The notes below the pieces were generated by a model. That model worked only from the letters and a program-made list of their open reading frames with translations. It made no database searches and was not told the origin of the DNA. A stretch of DNA of 64,000 nt from Sarcophilus harrisii. Taxonomy: Eukaryota > Chordata > Mammalia > Dasyuromorphia > Dasyuridae. Position numbers and translations under genes: made by a program. Of this stretch, positions 27,080 to 38,059 are shown in pieces (the stretch's first letter is position 1; each line of letters opens with the position of its first letter). The stretch is taken from assembly GCF_902635505.1 (NCBI RefSeq), contig NC_045432.1, forward strand, positions 7,127,275-7,191,274. The letters are read 5' to 3'.

Positions 27080-27735
27080 GAGCAAGCTGAGGTCAGTGAG
27101 TCTAGAAGCAGCCTTTCCTAGCCCAAATCAGCCCTTCTCCCAGCCACGTCACCGTGTTTCACACCCAGCGCTCCCCCCACGTCTCTTTAAAGGAAGATGC
27201 TGGGGCAGTGAATCTGGACCAAGGCTTTCCACCCGAAATCAGCCATTTATTTTAGCCGCCTCTCCAAATTTCCGAACCACAGCCGTCTCTCACCCAACAC
27301 CGTGAGGGACAAAGCTGGTCGTAGTGAGTCTAGAGCAGTGCTTCCCACCCCAAATAAGACCTCATCCCAGCCACAACCCCAAGGTCCACACCCTAGGGAT
27401 TTTCTATCTGTCTCTGTGAAGCAGCAGCTGGGGGCAGTGAGTCAAGACCTGGGCTACCTGCCCTGAATCAGCCAGAAGAGGAGCCAGGTCTCTGAGCTCT
27501 GCACCCCAGAGTTCAAACACTCATTTCTGTGAAGGAGGAAGCTGGGGTCAGCGAGTCTGGACAAGATCTTCCCACCCCAAATGGGTCCTTGTCCCAGCCA
27601 CATCCCCAAGTTCCCCCCGCCTCCAGGGATCTCCCCGATCTCTGTGAAGGAGAAAGGTGGAGCCTGTAATTCTAGAACAGGGCTTCCCATCCCCATATGA
27701 GCCTTCGTCACAGCCACATTCCCCATGTTCCACAC
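27080..27735 (-). repeat. 112-bp minisatellite block, reverse orientation
   Basis: About six diverged copies of the minisatellite seen in forward orientation at 40.8-46.4 kb. Here the reverse complement is read: AGTGAGTCTAGA, then CTTCCCACCCCAAAT, then AGCCACATCCCCAAGTTC, then CTCTGTGAAGGAGGAAGCTG, repeating every 105-115 bp. Copies nearest 27.1 kb are the most diverged. It lies downstream of the inverted beta 3' end, the same relative order as at 61.4 kb. Confidence 0.85.
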
Positions 27736-27949
27736 GCCAGGAGACTGTTCCCTGCACTCTAGTGGGGGATCTCTCAGAGGATCAGGGGCACAGAATAGAA
27801 GTCAGTCGGGGGAAGGGAGGAGGCAACAGAGGACAGAAGAGGGCAGGGAGATGGGGGCGGGGAGGGAGAGAGACCTTAATTGCAGGGAATGGGACAGTCA
27901 AGGGACAGGGGGCATCGTGGGCTGGGTGATGGAGGAGGCCCCATAAGGC

Positions 27950-28340
27950 TTTGGGAGAGGGGAAGAGAAAAGGACAAAGGTAATTTCACAAGAGATCTTT
28001 TTTTTTTTTTTTTTTTTTACCATAGAACAACATAACCTAAAATTCAAAGAATAAATCCTTAATAGTGAGATCAGGGGGACGGATTTGTCGGGGTGAACTC
28101 CTGCCCTTCTCCAGTGTTCATGGAAGAGGCTGTTGGAAGGGTCCTTTACGTCATAAGGGGAGGGCAGGGGAGAGAAAGGGGCCAGAGAGGAAGCCAAGGA
28201 CAAAGAGAAAGGGAGGGCAGGGGCCTTGAGGGTGGGCTCTAGTCCTTTCACAGCCCCATTATATGGTCCCTGAGGGATTCTGGGCAGAAGGAGCATCTTC
28301 TGCTTTTTCTTCAGGCTGTGCAAGGCCATCGGGGAGATCT
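27950..28340 (-). pseudogene. beta terminal-exon copy 3 (inverted, 3' end only)
   Basis: On the minus strand this matches the 3' ends of the beta copies near 55.85-56.2 kb and 60.86-61.22 kb. A peptide with PYNGAVKGLEPT corresponds to CNGTEEGLEPT in beta-1 and CNKALKELEP in beta-2. Further on, LLRIYSLNFRLCCS matches LPRIYSLKVSLCYS in beta-2. Where beta-1 and beta-2 have AATAAA, this copy has a long A tract on the minus strand (T run at about 28,000-28,017). The GATCTCTTGTGAAATTACC string after it is shared in position with the sequence after the signal in the other copies. The upstream beta exons are absent, so it looks like a truncated duplicate. Confidence 0.55.
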
Positions 28341-28399
28341 GGGATCATCCGGCAAGCATTTCAGGCTCATATCTGCCATTGCCATCAGGCACTGCTGGG

Positions 28400-28890
28400 C
28401 TTTGTGCCTCTTTGTCGATGTAGCGTGTGTTTTGCCTGTGGTATCTGTCTCTTGCAAGTCTCTATGCCAGTAACTTGTGTGCTCTTCTTGTGCGCGCTGA
28501 GTGTGGATGCTGAGTGTGTGTGTGCATTAGGCTGTAGCATGTATGTGTAGGGTTCTCTGTGGTGTGTGTGTCTAGTGTATATTTGCGTGTTTATGTATTT
28601 ATCTATGGTACGCATTGTATATGTGTAGTGAGTGTTGTGTGTGCATTTGTGTGTATAGTGCGCATGTTTTGTGTGTATTTGTAGAGTGGGCCGTTTTTGT
28701 GTTGTCTGTTAGTGTATGGGCTTGTTTGTGTGTGATGTGAGCATTATTCTCAGCTGGTAGATTTGTGTACGGATGGAATTACGTGTCTGTTTTATATGGT
28801 GCTTATGGAAGTTGGATGTGTACAGATTTTTTGCTTTCTTGGGGTTGTATACTGTGGATAGGAATGTGAGTCTGTATGCATAATATAAAA
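28400..28890. repeat. GT-rich degenerate microsatellite tract
   Basis: The + strand is rich in interrupted TG dinucleotides (CTAGTGTATATTTGCGTG, GTGTGTGCATTTGTGTG and similar). It is the reverse complement in kind of the CA-rich tracts that follow the alpha block at 47.5-48.67 kb and 63.08-63.98 kb, and it sits next to the inverted alpha copy, so it is probably the same ancestral tract. No gene is seen. Confidence 0.75.
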
Positions 28891-29007
28891 GGGTGCGTGT
28901 GAGGAAGCAGCCATGGCCAAGGGGGGGGGGGGCACATGGGGCGGGCTTTTCAACAGGGGTCTGAGCAGGGCTTCTGGGAGGGGGGCCCGCCTGCCCCCTC
29001 CGGGTAC

Positions 29008-29108
29008 CTGGGGATGAGATCGGCAGTTGGTCTCTGCGGAGATCTGTGCTGACGCTCCTCTGGAGCTGCCACGGGGGATCTTGCTGCACAATCCGCACTG
29101 GAGGCCTC
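29008..29108 (-). CDS. alpha exon 2 candidate (copy 1)
   Basis: A 101-nt exon candidate on the minus strand between CTTTGCCCCCAG and CCCCAG/GTACCC. Both borders recur in the copies at 47.3 kb and 62.9 kb. Joined in phase to alpha exon 1 it reads WRPPVRIVQQDPPWQLQRS and stays open. However, all three frames of this segment are open, so the frame is not proven. The predicted peptide has no family I recognise. Confidence 0.35.
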
Positions 29109-29340
29109 CTGGGGGCAAAGAGCAGAGGCCCCCGCCAGGGCATCTGGGGGACGCTCCGGCCGTTTCTGCCCCTGGGCTCTCGGGGTCCCAGCGGCCAGAC
29201 CTCCCCCTCACCGCAGAGAGCCTGGGCCCCGGGGAAGGGGAGAAGCCAAGGCCCCCCAGAGATGGGAGAGGGGCCTCCCTCCCGGGGCAAGGGGTGGTCC
29301 GGCTCTGCCCACGCAGCCCGCCCGGCCCAGACAAACTCAC

Positions 29341-29439
29341 CAGAGCGGCCTTTCTACTGTCCCAAGGGCCTTGCCAGCATCCCCACCTGGGTGACTTCCA
29401 AGCAGCTTGGCAGCAGCTACAGCCCGGGCCTCCATCAGA
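29341..29439 (-). CDS. alpha exon 1 candidate (copy 1)
   Basis: A 99-nt exon candidate on the minus strand. It is bounded by a pyrimidine-rich acceptor (CCTCTCCCCAG) and a donor CTCTG/GTGAGT. An ATG five bases in opens a frame starting MEARAVAAAKLLGSHPGG that stays open to the donor, ending in phase 2. The donor and the preceding GCCGCTCTG are kept in the other two alpha copies, but the 5' half of the exon is shorter there. No known domain is recognised. It may equally be a non-coding exon or a chance open frame. Confidence 0.35.
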
Positions 29440-29534
29440 CTGGGGAGAGGGGCACAGGACCGCTGCAGGAGCCGCTCCCTGAGGAGCCCAGAGGCCTCCC
29501 CCCCATTGGCCTTGTCTCCTCCCCCCACCCCTTG

Positions 29535-29767
29535 AGTCCCTGAGGCTCAGGAAGCCAGGCCCCGGGAGCCAGTCGCAGGCCCCAGGAGCTGGGAGAGAAT
29601 GGGCACTCACCCTCTCAGGTGGCACAGACACTCGCGCTGCCGCTGCCTGGTCCCTAGCTCCGGGCTGGAGCCGAGACTGGCCCGGCTGAAACCCAGGCTG
29701 GGCACGGGCAGGACTGGGCAGCCCCCGGGGCCTCACCCCCAGGACTGTGGCCAATGGAGTCTGGCTG
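29535..29767 (-). other. exon-0 block, copy 1 (inverted), running into the gap
   Basis: The reverse complement matches 40,566-40,780. Shared landmarks are CACAGTCCTGGG, CTGCCC.GTGCCCAGCCTGG, GCTAGGGACCAGGCAGCGGC, and TCTGTGCCACCTGAGAGG followed by a donor-like GTGAGTG (the border is at 29,611 on this strand). It is GC-rich with several CpGs, as a first exon could be, but no promoter element is evident. The block is cut by the N gap. Confidence 0.6.
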
Positions 29768-29867
29768 NNNNNNNNNNNNNNNNNNNNNNNNNNNNNNNNN
29801 NNNNNNNNNNNNNNNNNNNNNNNNNNNNNNNNNNNNNNNNNNNNNNNNNNNNNNNNNNNNNNNNNNN
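29768..29867. other. assembly gap (100 N)
   Basis: Exactly 100 N separate the GC-rich inverted block from AT-rich DNA. A round number is the usual convention for a gap of unknown size, so distance and orientation across it are not secured by this sequence. Confidence 0.98.
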
Positions 29868-32080
29868 AATTGGAATCTTTTCCCCTATGTGTGTTGGTTT
29901 ACTCATCCCAATCTACCTCAGCACTGGGAAGGTTTGTAGAAAGTTACTGGGATGGAGCAGAACTAGATACATAACTATAATTTGCTTTCATGTTCCAAAT
30001 GTACATGGTCCTGTTATGTATAGATAGATAAATATAGATAGATAGATAGATAGGCATAATGTATTCTCACTACTAACCTCTGAAGTTACTTAGCTCTCAT
30101 TAATGTGTTCCCCTTTTACACAAAGCAATCACAATATCATTAATTCTTAAACATATGACACCAAATTAGAAGGCAAAAAAAGTAATCTTAACAATGCTTA
30201 ATTAAAACATTAAAATTAATTAAACATAATTTAAATGATAAAAAGTACTTAATTAAAGTTTAATTAATTAAAATGATATTAATGTTTAATGAATAGAAGA
30301 TTAAAAGAAACAATATATAATATTGATAAACTTGGATCACTCTGTCTAAACAATACACATAGTATAGAATGTTGGCAATGGGGTACATGATTAAGAAACC
30401 CATGTGTTTGAGCATCTTGGAATTCAATAAATCCCTTAGACTTTATCTCATATGAAATGCCATTAAGCCAATTATCCTTAATGCTTTAATTGTACAAGTG
30501 ACTTTTTAAAAATTCAAGTATATATCTTTACATTTATCACTAACATGTTCTTTGTTTAGACCATTATTAAATTTAATTTCCAGTCTCTAACCATATTGTA
30601 ATAGCAGTCATATTAAAGTTGCTAAATATTTTTAGTCATTCTGATAATGTATATTAGGAAGCATTTGGGGGAGGGTATAAATAAATTACCTGTCTCTTAA
30701 CTGATTTATTTTGTATACAGATCATTTTTCCTTTTTGTTTACTCTTTGGGGAAAACATAGACATAAGAATATTTAAGCTATAAGTAAAATAAATTCTAGG
30801 TTGTTAGGATGAAGATTTGATGAGTTGAAGCATTGTGACAATAAGGAGTATTACTCATTACGCTAAAAACCATTTTCTATTAGCATTAAACCTAATCCAA
30901 ACTTTATGCCTAGGTGCATACCAGGCAATGAGGCTAGCAATTGTTACTGGAATATAGAAAAAAATATAAGAAAAAATATATTTAATCTTTGCCAAATCTT
31001 TGCCAAATGATTTGTAAATAACCAAACTAATTTTGAGACCTTATGGGAGATACTGAAAGGGAGAAAACACTAAAATAAAAGAAATTGTAATTAATAGATA
31101 CCTCTAGCTTTTATTCTGTAAGAATTTGCATATGCTTTCAAGCTTCAATAAATAAATTTCATTGTTCTTTGGCTGAAATTGGTGGGATGGGAAGAATTGG
31201 TAACTGGGTTGGGTTCATATTGAATTATTAATATAATTGAAAGGAAAAAGGCAAAGAAATTATCAGAATTATCCATCATAGAAAATCCATTGGATAATAG
31301 ATAATTCTTCATATTCCTTTATATGAGATTCAAAGTAAATTAGTTCATTTCTTGAACTTTTGTTTTCCTTTTCCTTTTCATTTAAATGGGTAAATAAATA
31401 TTTATCACCTACAAAATTCCTAGGAAGATTAAAAAGAATTAGTTAATAACTATAGAAAGTTCTATTATCCTCAGTTGAAGATAACTATTATGAAAAAAAG
31501 CAAAAGTAAAAGCAGTCAGATTTAAAACTCATTAACATCATCTTGATCCCATGCAAATTTTCATTTTGTAACATCCTAGGGACTTTTGTTTTCCCAGGGC
31601 TTTCATCTTGGATTCACAGCTATTACCAAAGGAATACAGAGGGAGGATCAACATCACTGAAGTTCGAAATAAGACAACTCAATTCCACAATTTTATAAGG
31701 AAATGATTTTAATGCTTTGTTCTCAAGAGTTTTACTCTATCTATAGTTTTTTTTTTTCCATTATAGTTCAGAGTTATCAAAAGGAAAGTTAATTACAACC
31801 CAATTAGTTATCAAGATAAGGTCCTCCTGGGCCCAAGACATAAGGAGCTTTTTGTGCTTCAAATTGCAACTCATTAAATATTGCATTTAAAAAAATGATG
31901 CTGAAATCATTAAAATACTATAGACATACTTAAGTAACAATGAAACCAGAACAAGACACTAGTTATTAATGAGAGAAATTTTCAAGTGTATTTTTTGTTT
32001 CATATTTGTTAAATTGTTTTATTTTTTAAAACATATGCCTAGATAATTGCAAAACCTTGTGTTCCTTTTTTCCCTTACTT
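29868..32080. other. AT-rich intergenic DNA without recognisable genes
   Basis: Strongly AT-rich, with many TTAATTAA-like strings around 30.18-30.32 kb and a short GATA microsatellite at 30,021-30,053. No open frame of note, no splice-bounded candidate and no repeat I can name. It contrasts sharply in base composition with the DNA on the other side of the gap. Confidence 0.7.
30021..30053 (+). repeat. (GATA)n microsatellite
   Basis: Tandem TAGA/GATA units with one interruption, just right of the gap. Confidence 0.9.
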
Positions 32081-33010
32081 AATCCAATATATATAAACAT
32101 GTACAATTCTTCTATATATATTTTCACAATTATCATGCAGTACAAGAAAAATTGGATCAAAAAGGGAAAGAAATGAGAAAGAAAACAAAATGCAAGCAAA
32201 CAACAACAAAAACAGTGAAAATACTATGTTGTGCACCTCACTCAGTTCCCACAGTCCTCTCTCTGGATGCAGATGGCTCTCTTCATCTCAAAATCATTAG
32301 AATTGGCCTGAATCGTCTCTATGTTAAAAAGAACCACAATCTTCAGAAATGATCTTTATATAATCTTGCTGTTGCCACGTACAATGTTCTCCTGTTTCTA
32401 TATACTTCATTTAGCATCAGTTCATGTAAGTCTCTCCAGACCTCTCTGAAATCATTCTGCTGACCATTTCTTATAGAACAATAATATTCTATAACATCCA
32501 TTAGTATAACTTGTTCAGCCATTCTTCAACTGATGGGCATCCACTCAGTTTCTGGTTTCTTGCCACTATAAAAGGGCTGCTACAAAATTTTGATAGATAT
32601 GGGTTCTTTTCCCTTCTTTGTGATCTCTTTGGGATATAGACCTAGTAAAGACATGGCTGGATCAAAGAGTAGCACAGTTTTATAGTCCTTGGGGCATAAT
32701 TCCAAATTGTTCTTTAGAATCGTTGGATCAGTCTACAACTCTGACAACAATGTATTAGTGACCCATTTTCTCCACACCCTCAACATTTATCATTATTTTT
32801 TCCTCTCAGCAAATGTGAGAGGTGTAAAGTGGTACCTCAGAGTTGTCTCAATTTCCATTTTTCTGATGATTATGATTTAGAGCACTTTTTTCATATAACT
32901 AGACATGGTTTCAATTTCTTCATCTGAAAATTGTCTGGTTATGTCCTTTTACCAGTTATCAATTGAAGAATGGCTGGAATTCTTTGAGTCAATTCTCTCA
33001 ATATTAAATA
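32080..33010 (-). mobile_element. L1 3' end (ORF2 C-terminal part and 3' UTR), old, 5' truncated
   Basis: On the minus strand the sequence carries the known marsupial L1 tail. One landmark is the string read on + as CACTCAGTTCCCACAGTCC. Another is the reverse complement of GGCCTGGAGAGACTTACATG with changes (32.42-32.46 kb). Others are GAACAATAATATTCTATAACAT and GGTACCTCAGAGTTGTCT (32.83 kb). It includes the last part of ORF2 and the 3' UTR and carries many substitutions, so it is an old insertion. The start of the element is lost. Confidence 0.8.
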
Positions 33011-35160
33011 TATTCTCAAAAAATCCACATAACGTTTAAATATCATCATTTTAAAAAGTAAATAGTTTGCTTCAAATTTAATTCTGAAGATACTGAGCAC
33101 CATGAAGATGCAAGATACCATAGAAAATGTGTGAGACAGGACAAATATATAAAATATAGGAAAAATATCAATTGCAATACTAAAAATTTGTAGAAGACAA
33201 AAGCCAAGAAATGACAGACAACATTCAAAAATTTCTCAACAAATGAGGCAAGTAGTTATAATCTAATGAAATGAAATTCAGTCAGAATTGATGTAATGTA
33301 TAATTAGAATTAAAATTCAACATTGTCAGTACTTTGTAAGTGAAAATGTCAGGATTATATAAGTGTTTTTCTAAAAAAAAAAACTGAAGATTTTAGTTGG
33401 AAAATATTTAACTCATTAAGATTTAACAATGTGATACTCAAATACTCATTGGTCTCATTCCTTGAGATGATCCCTTAAAAGGTACAGTTTGCAACTCTTA
33501 TAGGCTTGCCCTTTTGCCTATTTTTTCTATAATTAAGGGAAGGTAACAAGATTCAATGTTCTCAGAGTCTATAATGCTTTTTAAATGTTATGACAATAAA
33601 ATTGGAGGACAGAAGCTAGCTTCTCTAACCATTATACTTACAGACATGTTTCTCATGGGTAAGCATCCCCCTTTATACTCCTGGTTACTCCTCATTTTAC
33701 GTGACTAATTTATACTTTTTACACATTTACCAGATGACAACCTTTAATCTATTTCATTGATAAAGGAAAATGATAGAAGATTAGATGAAAAGATTAAGGA
33801 CAGGGAGTAACATACAAAATAGTGAGATCTGCAGTTCTAAAGAGATGAACGAGGAAAGAAGGTGAGAAAATGAAGGGCAACAATGAGAGAAGAGCTCCTA
33901 TGAGAATTTAAACATTTGGGGTTACATAAGTCAGACACTATTCCTGAGAGTCAAATAAAACAGGAAATGAGGCAGTCAATTCCCTCTCATTCATTTCTAA
34001 ATATCAATTGAAGATATTCTTTATTCTTTTGCTACAATTTCCTTGATGCAGCTTTTGGCCTAATTATAAGTTAGGGGTACTTGACCTGATATATAGGTCT
34101 AATGAATAAATTTGGATATATGTGAATTAAAAATACACATATCTGGATAACAATAAAATTGTCTTCCTTTTAAATATTATTTATCTCATTTTATCCATTA
34201 TTCTAAGGTCTCAATAAGTTTTTTCAGGGGTCCATGACACAAAGATAGTGAAAAACCCTATGCTAAGTATTTCTCTTTCCTCATACAAATGGAATTAGTA
34301 TATTTTCCTATAAATTAAGATGCTTTTATTTTTAATTAAAATTTCCTGATTTTCTTATTATAAGATTAAATAAAAATTAAAAATTTTCATTTTGCAAATG
34401 GGGAAACAAAATAAAACTTTTCTCTTATAATGTTTATATACAAGAGGTTTTTTTTTAATTCTGTAATCACCCCAAAATAAAAAGTTTCTTCAATTGTTTC
34501 AAAAAAAGCTGGCAAAAAGTCCAGCAGAAAATATACATGAATCTCACCAGAGAATAGTCTGCTTTATCTAAGGCATTAAAATTCCCTGTTTGTTTTGAGA
34601 AGATACTTGGCAGACCCTACTGGTACTTCTTTTATCTCTTGCTGTACAAAGTCAAAAAGAATTGGATGCATTCAACAACCAAAAACAAAACCAAAACAAA
34701 AGCATCATGTCATTTCATAGTACCTCAAATGTACAGAAATGCATTATTTAATGTGATTAAAAGCTGTTGAAATAGCTTCTGGGCTTGGAAATCGATTAAA
34801 AGAAAACTTGTTTAAGCCCCAAACTTTTCTTTCCAGAATTGTTTACCACATCCCAGCCCTGCCACTTCCCTGAAACAATTTGTGCCAGCCAAGATATATT
34901 GTGTCTTTGAAGAGCATCTGTGTTGTTATCCCTCACAGAGTTCCCTCCTCCCCAATCCTACCCCAATTACCTTTCTGGTACTCTACTGAATTTGAATAGA
35001 TAGTAGAGATGGAGCAATTAATCTACAGAAAGATCAAATAGAGTGTTTAATGCCATAGTTAATAGCAATGCCAGCACTGCCATTGAAATACAGGCACAAA
35101 TAAGATTTTGATGGGAATGGGACCTTAGTCCTTTGGCTCCTTAAACCGTAATTCTCCTTT
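33010..35160. other. AT-rich intergenic DNA without recognisable genes
   Basis: No candidate exons or long open frames. A short stretch near 34,205-34,260 (TCAGGGGTCCATGACACAAA) resembles the end of a DNA-transposon-derived repeat common in marsupials, but too little is left to name it. The remainder shows nothing I can support. Confidence 0.55.
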
Positions 35161-35519
35161 GAAGTTGTTCATAGAATCATAAGGCTGTAGTTGGTTCCCA
35201 TTTATAATTCCATTCATGTGACAACAGACTTGGGGAGAAGTGAATCAAGTAGAAGCCTTAGCTTTTATCTTTGTTTTATTTAGAAACAAGCATATGAGCA
35301 AATTGACTAATCTCCACTGGCAACAGCCGTCCATTTGATTCTTTGGGAACATTGAATGTTAATACAAAGTCATCCAAGCAAGTAAAGCCCTCTATTGCCA
35401 TCCAAGCCATGACATTCTTTTTGCATGATAAAAGACAAAATCAGAGTCAAGTGGAAATAAGGAAAATTCCTTAATTCTGGGGAGCCAACCAATGAAACAA
35501 TTCATAAATTAGGATCAAC

Positions 35520-35640
35520 GAGTTTTGAACTAAGAGGAATCTGTTCGTTTTACAGATGGGAAAACAGAGCCTTTTGCTCAAGGTTGCATTAGTTATAAGT
35601 GGCAAAAGTTAGATTTGAACTTAAGTTTTCCTTCTCTAAA
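35520..35640 (+). mobile_element. MIR/CORE-type SINE fragment
   Basis: The string TTTTACAGATGGGAAAACAG, followed by GCTCAAGGTTGCATTAGT and AAGTGGCAAAAGTTAGATTTGAA, follows the order of the MIR core and 3' half (TTTTACAGATGAGGAAACTG, CCAAGGTCACACAGCT, AGTGGCAGAGC). It is diverged and therefore old. Confidence 0.65.
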
Positions 35641-35844
35641 ACCAGTGTTCTGGTAGATGGAATGCCTGATTTTGGGTCAATAAAATCAAGATTTGATTTC
35701 AGTTTGAGACACAGTAGTTATGTGAAGCTAGATAAATCAATTAATCTCTTTATTCTCACTTTTCTTATCTTTAAAATGGGGATAATATTTTGGGTGTCAA
35801 ATGAGATAATATATGTGAAAAATCTTTGTAAAGTATAAAATCAT

Positions 35845-35850
<6 letters not shown>
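35640..35850 (+). mobile_element. marsupial tRNA-derived SINE (MAR1-like) with (TA)n tail
   Basis: The order is a remnant of a head (AATCAAGATTTGATTTCAG), then TAAATCAATTAATCTCTTTATT, then CTTATCTTTAAAATGGGGATAAT, then AAATGAGATAATATATGTGAA and AATCTTTGTAAAGTATAAA. This matches the body and tail order of marsupial MAR1-type SINEs, where the tail reads AAATGAGATAATATATGTAAAGCG. A TA microsatellite (about 35,848-35,886) follows directly, as a grown tail. Confidence 0.6.

Positions 35851-35886
<36 letters not shown>
35848..35886. repeat. (TA)n microsatellite
   Basis: Uninterrupted TA dinucleotides at the 3' end of the SINE. Confidence 0.95.
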
Positions 35887-35888
<2 letters not shown>

Positions 35889-35984
35889 AGGTATTATTGT
35901 TATACAATACAGGCTCTTTCTTTCCTTAATTGGTTGATCAATTAATTTATTTACCGTTTTTCCCAAGTTACATTTAAAGTAATT

Positions 35985-36640
35985 TTGTTTGCATTTTTTT
36001 CTAGTAAATTTATTCGTTTTTAAAACACATTACTTTATGAATCATTTTAGGAGAGAAAAATCACAGCAAAAGGAAAAAAAACATGAGAGAGATAGAAAAA
36101 CAGCAAAAGAAGTGAACATAGCATGTGTTGATTACATTCACTCTTCTCAGTTCTTTTTGGATGTAGATGGAATTTTCTGTCCAAAGTCTTTTGGGATTGC
36201 TTTCGATCACTGAACCACTGAGAAGAAGCAAGTCTTTCATAATTGATCATCACACATTCTTGCTGTTATTGTGTACAATGTATTCCTGGTTCTGCTTTTT
36301 TCACTTAGCATCAGTTTGTATAAATCTTTCCAGGCCTTTCTGAAATCAGCTTATACATCATTTTTATAGAATAATAATGTTCCATTATCTGCATATACTA
36401 CAACTCATTCAACCATTCTTGAATTGATGGGTATCGATTCCTTTCCAATTATTTGCTACTACACTACAAAAAGAGCTGATACAAATATTTTTGCATATGT
36501 GGGTCCTTTTCCCTCCTTTAAGATTTCCCTGGGATACAGACCCAGCAATGGCAGTGCTGAATCTAAGGGTATGCACAGCTTTATATCCCTTAGTGTTTTG
36601 CATTTTTTTAAACTTTTGAGTTTTAGATTCTCTCCCTTAT
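35985..36640 (-). mobile_element. L1 3' end, old, 5' truncated
   Basis: The minus strand carries the same L1 tail as at 32.1-33.0 kb. Matching landmarks on + are CTTTTTGGATGTAGATGGAA, CACTTAGCATCAGTTTGTAT, CCAGGCCTTTCTGAAATCAG, GAATAATAATGTTCCATTAT and GGTCCTTTTCCCTCCTTTAAG. It ends near 36.6 kb in mid 3' region. Heavily mutated. Confidence 0.8.
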
Positions 36641-36829
36641 ACTCAACATGAGTCACCATTATGAAAACACATGTGAAGTTATGCAAAACCTTTCCATGAA
36701 ATATAGAACCTTCACCCTAAAAACAAAACAAATAAAAAATGTATCCTAGAAGTAAAACCCATACTTATAATTTGGGATAAAAATCAATCAAAAGGAGAGG
36801 GGGGAGAGTTATTCAATTCAATGCTTATT

Positions 36830-38050
36830 CAATAAGTTCCTTCTCTGGATATGGGTAGGATTTCATCATAAGTCTTTCAGAATAGTTGTGGAACATTGTA
36901 ATGGTAAGAATATCAAAAACAGTTATAGCTGATCATTGTAGAACATTGCTATTACTCTGTAAATAGTAAATTTCTCTTTGCTTGAGTTCATGGAGGTCTT
37001 TCTATGTTTTTGTGAGAGCATCCTGCTCATCATTTCCCATAGAACAATAATATTAATATTCTATGACATTCACATACCACAATTTATTCTGCCATTCTCC
37101 AATTGATAGGCTTGCCCTGAATTTTCAAGTTTTAGCCCTGAGAATAGAAATGTTATACATATTTTTGTACATAAGTCCTTTTCATTTTTAAACCTCTTTT
37201 GGAATTTATGTCTAGTAGTGATATTGTTAGCTAAAAGGATATGTAAGAATGTATAGTCCTGTGGAAATAGATCATTTCTTTTCATCATTTAACATTTGGA
37301 GTATGGCTCTTATTTTTAAATAAATTTGATTCAGTTCCTTCTATGTTTGAGAAATTATGTCTTATCAAAAAACTTGCTCCAAAATTCATTTTAAAATTAT
37401 TATTGCTAACCTGTATCCTCCATTTATTCCATTATGTCTCTCCTTTTACCATGTCCCTCTTCAAAAATGTTTTGTTATTAATCACTCCTTTCCCCCATTA
37501 TAGATATCTTATGTTATTTATCACCTCTCTCCTTTTTTCCCTATTCCCTTCCTACTTTCCTAAAGAGTAAGATATATTCCTATAACCATATTGAATATGA
37601 ATATTATTTCCTCTTTGAGCCAGTTCTGATGAAAAGAAGTTTAACTTACGTATCTTCTTTCTCTTCATTGTAAAAGCTTTCTTCTGACTCTTTTTATGAC
37701 ACATTATTTATACCACTTCACTACTCCTTTTCAATTTCCCCAAGTACATTCCTCCCTCAGCCCTTAATTTCTTTATTTTTTAATAATATCTTCATATTCA
37801 ACTCCCAACTATGAACTTTATATATACTCTTTTGAAATTTTGTAATAATGAGAAAGCTGTAATGTTTTACAAATATCATCCTCCCACGTAAGAATGTAAA
37901 CAGATAAACCTTATTAAGTTTCTTATACTATCAATTTCCTGATTACTTCCTGATGCTTTACCTGAGTCTTGTATTTGAAAAGCAGATTTTCTATTCAGCT
38001 CTGGTCTTTTTATCACACATGAAATCCACTATTTCATTGAATTCCCACTT
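36830..38050 (-). mobile_element. L1-derived element lacking most of ORF2 (HAL1-like or internally deleted L1)
   Basis: Read on the minus strand from right to left, the first part (about 38,050-37,400) looks like the ORF1 3' end and inter-ORF region. Landmarks on + are GAGTCTTGTATTTGAAAAGC, TTCTATTCAGCTCTGGTCTTTT, GAATGTAAACAG and GAGCCAGTTCTGATG. The second part (about 37,390-36,830) is the ORF2 C-terminal end and 3' UTR, with CCATTCTCCAATTGATAGGC and TTCTATGACATTCACATACC on +. The reverse transcriptase part between them is missing on this strand. This may be a half-L1 (ORF1 plus 3' end), or two neighbouring fragments. Confidence 0.5.
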
Positions 38051-38059
38051 AGAAATAGA

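Larger units (their letters stand above)
28900..29530 (-). other. alpha block, copy 1 (inverted segmental duplicate)
   Basis: On the minus strand this block matches 46.9-47.47 kb and 62.4-63.07 kb. Shared landmarks in order are a splice-donor-like GCTCTG/GTGAGTTTGTC, a stretch GTGGGCAGAGGCGGACCAC or close variant, CCATCTCTGGG, a CCCAGGCTCTCTG string, an exon-like segment ending TCATCCCCAG/GTACC, and a GC-rich end before a CA-rich tract. It is one of three copies in the window. Divergence between copies is small substitutions and indels, which argues for segmental duplication rather than a high-copy mobile element. Confidence 0.75.

Noticed and set aside
28792-29754. A 320-codon minus-strand frame through the exon-0 and alpha blocks
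   Set aside because: It reads straight across well-formed splice donors and acceptors that are kept in the other copies, and GC-rich composition alone explains the lack of stops.
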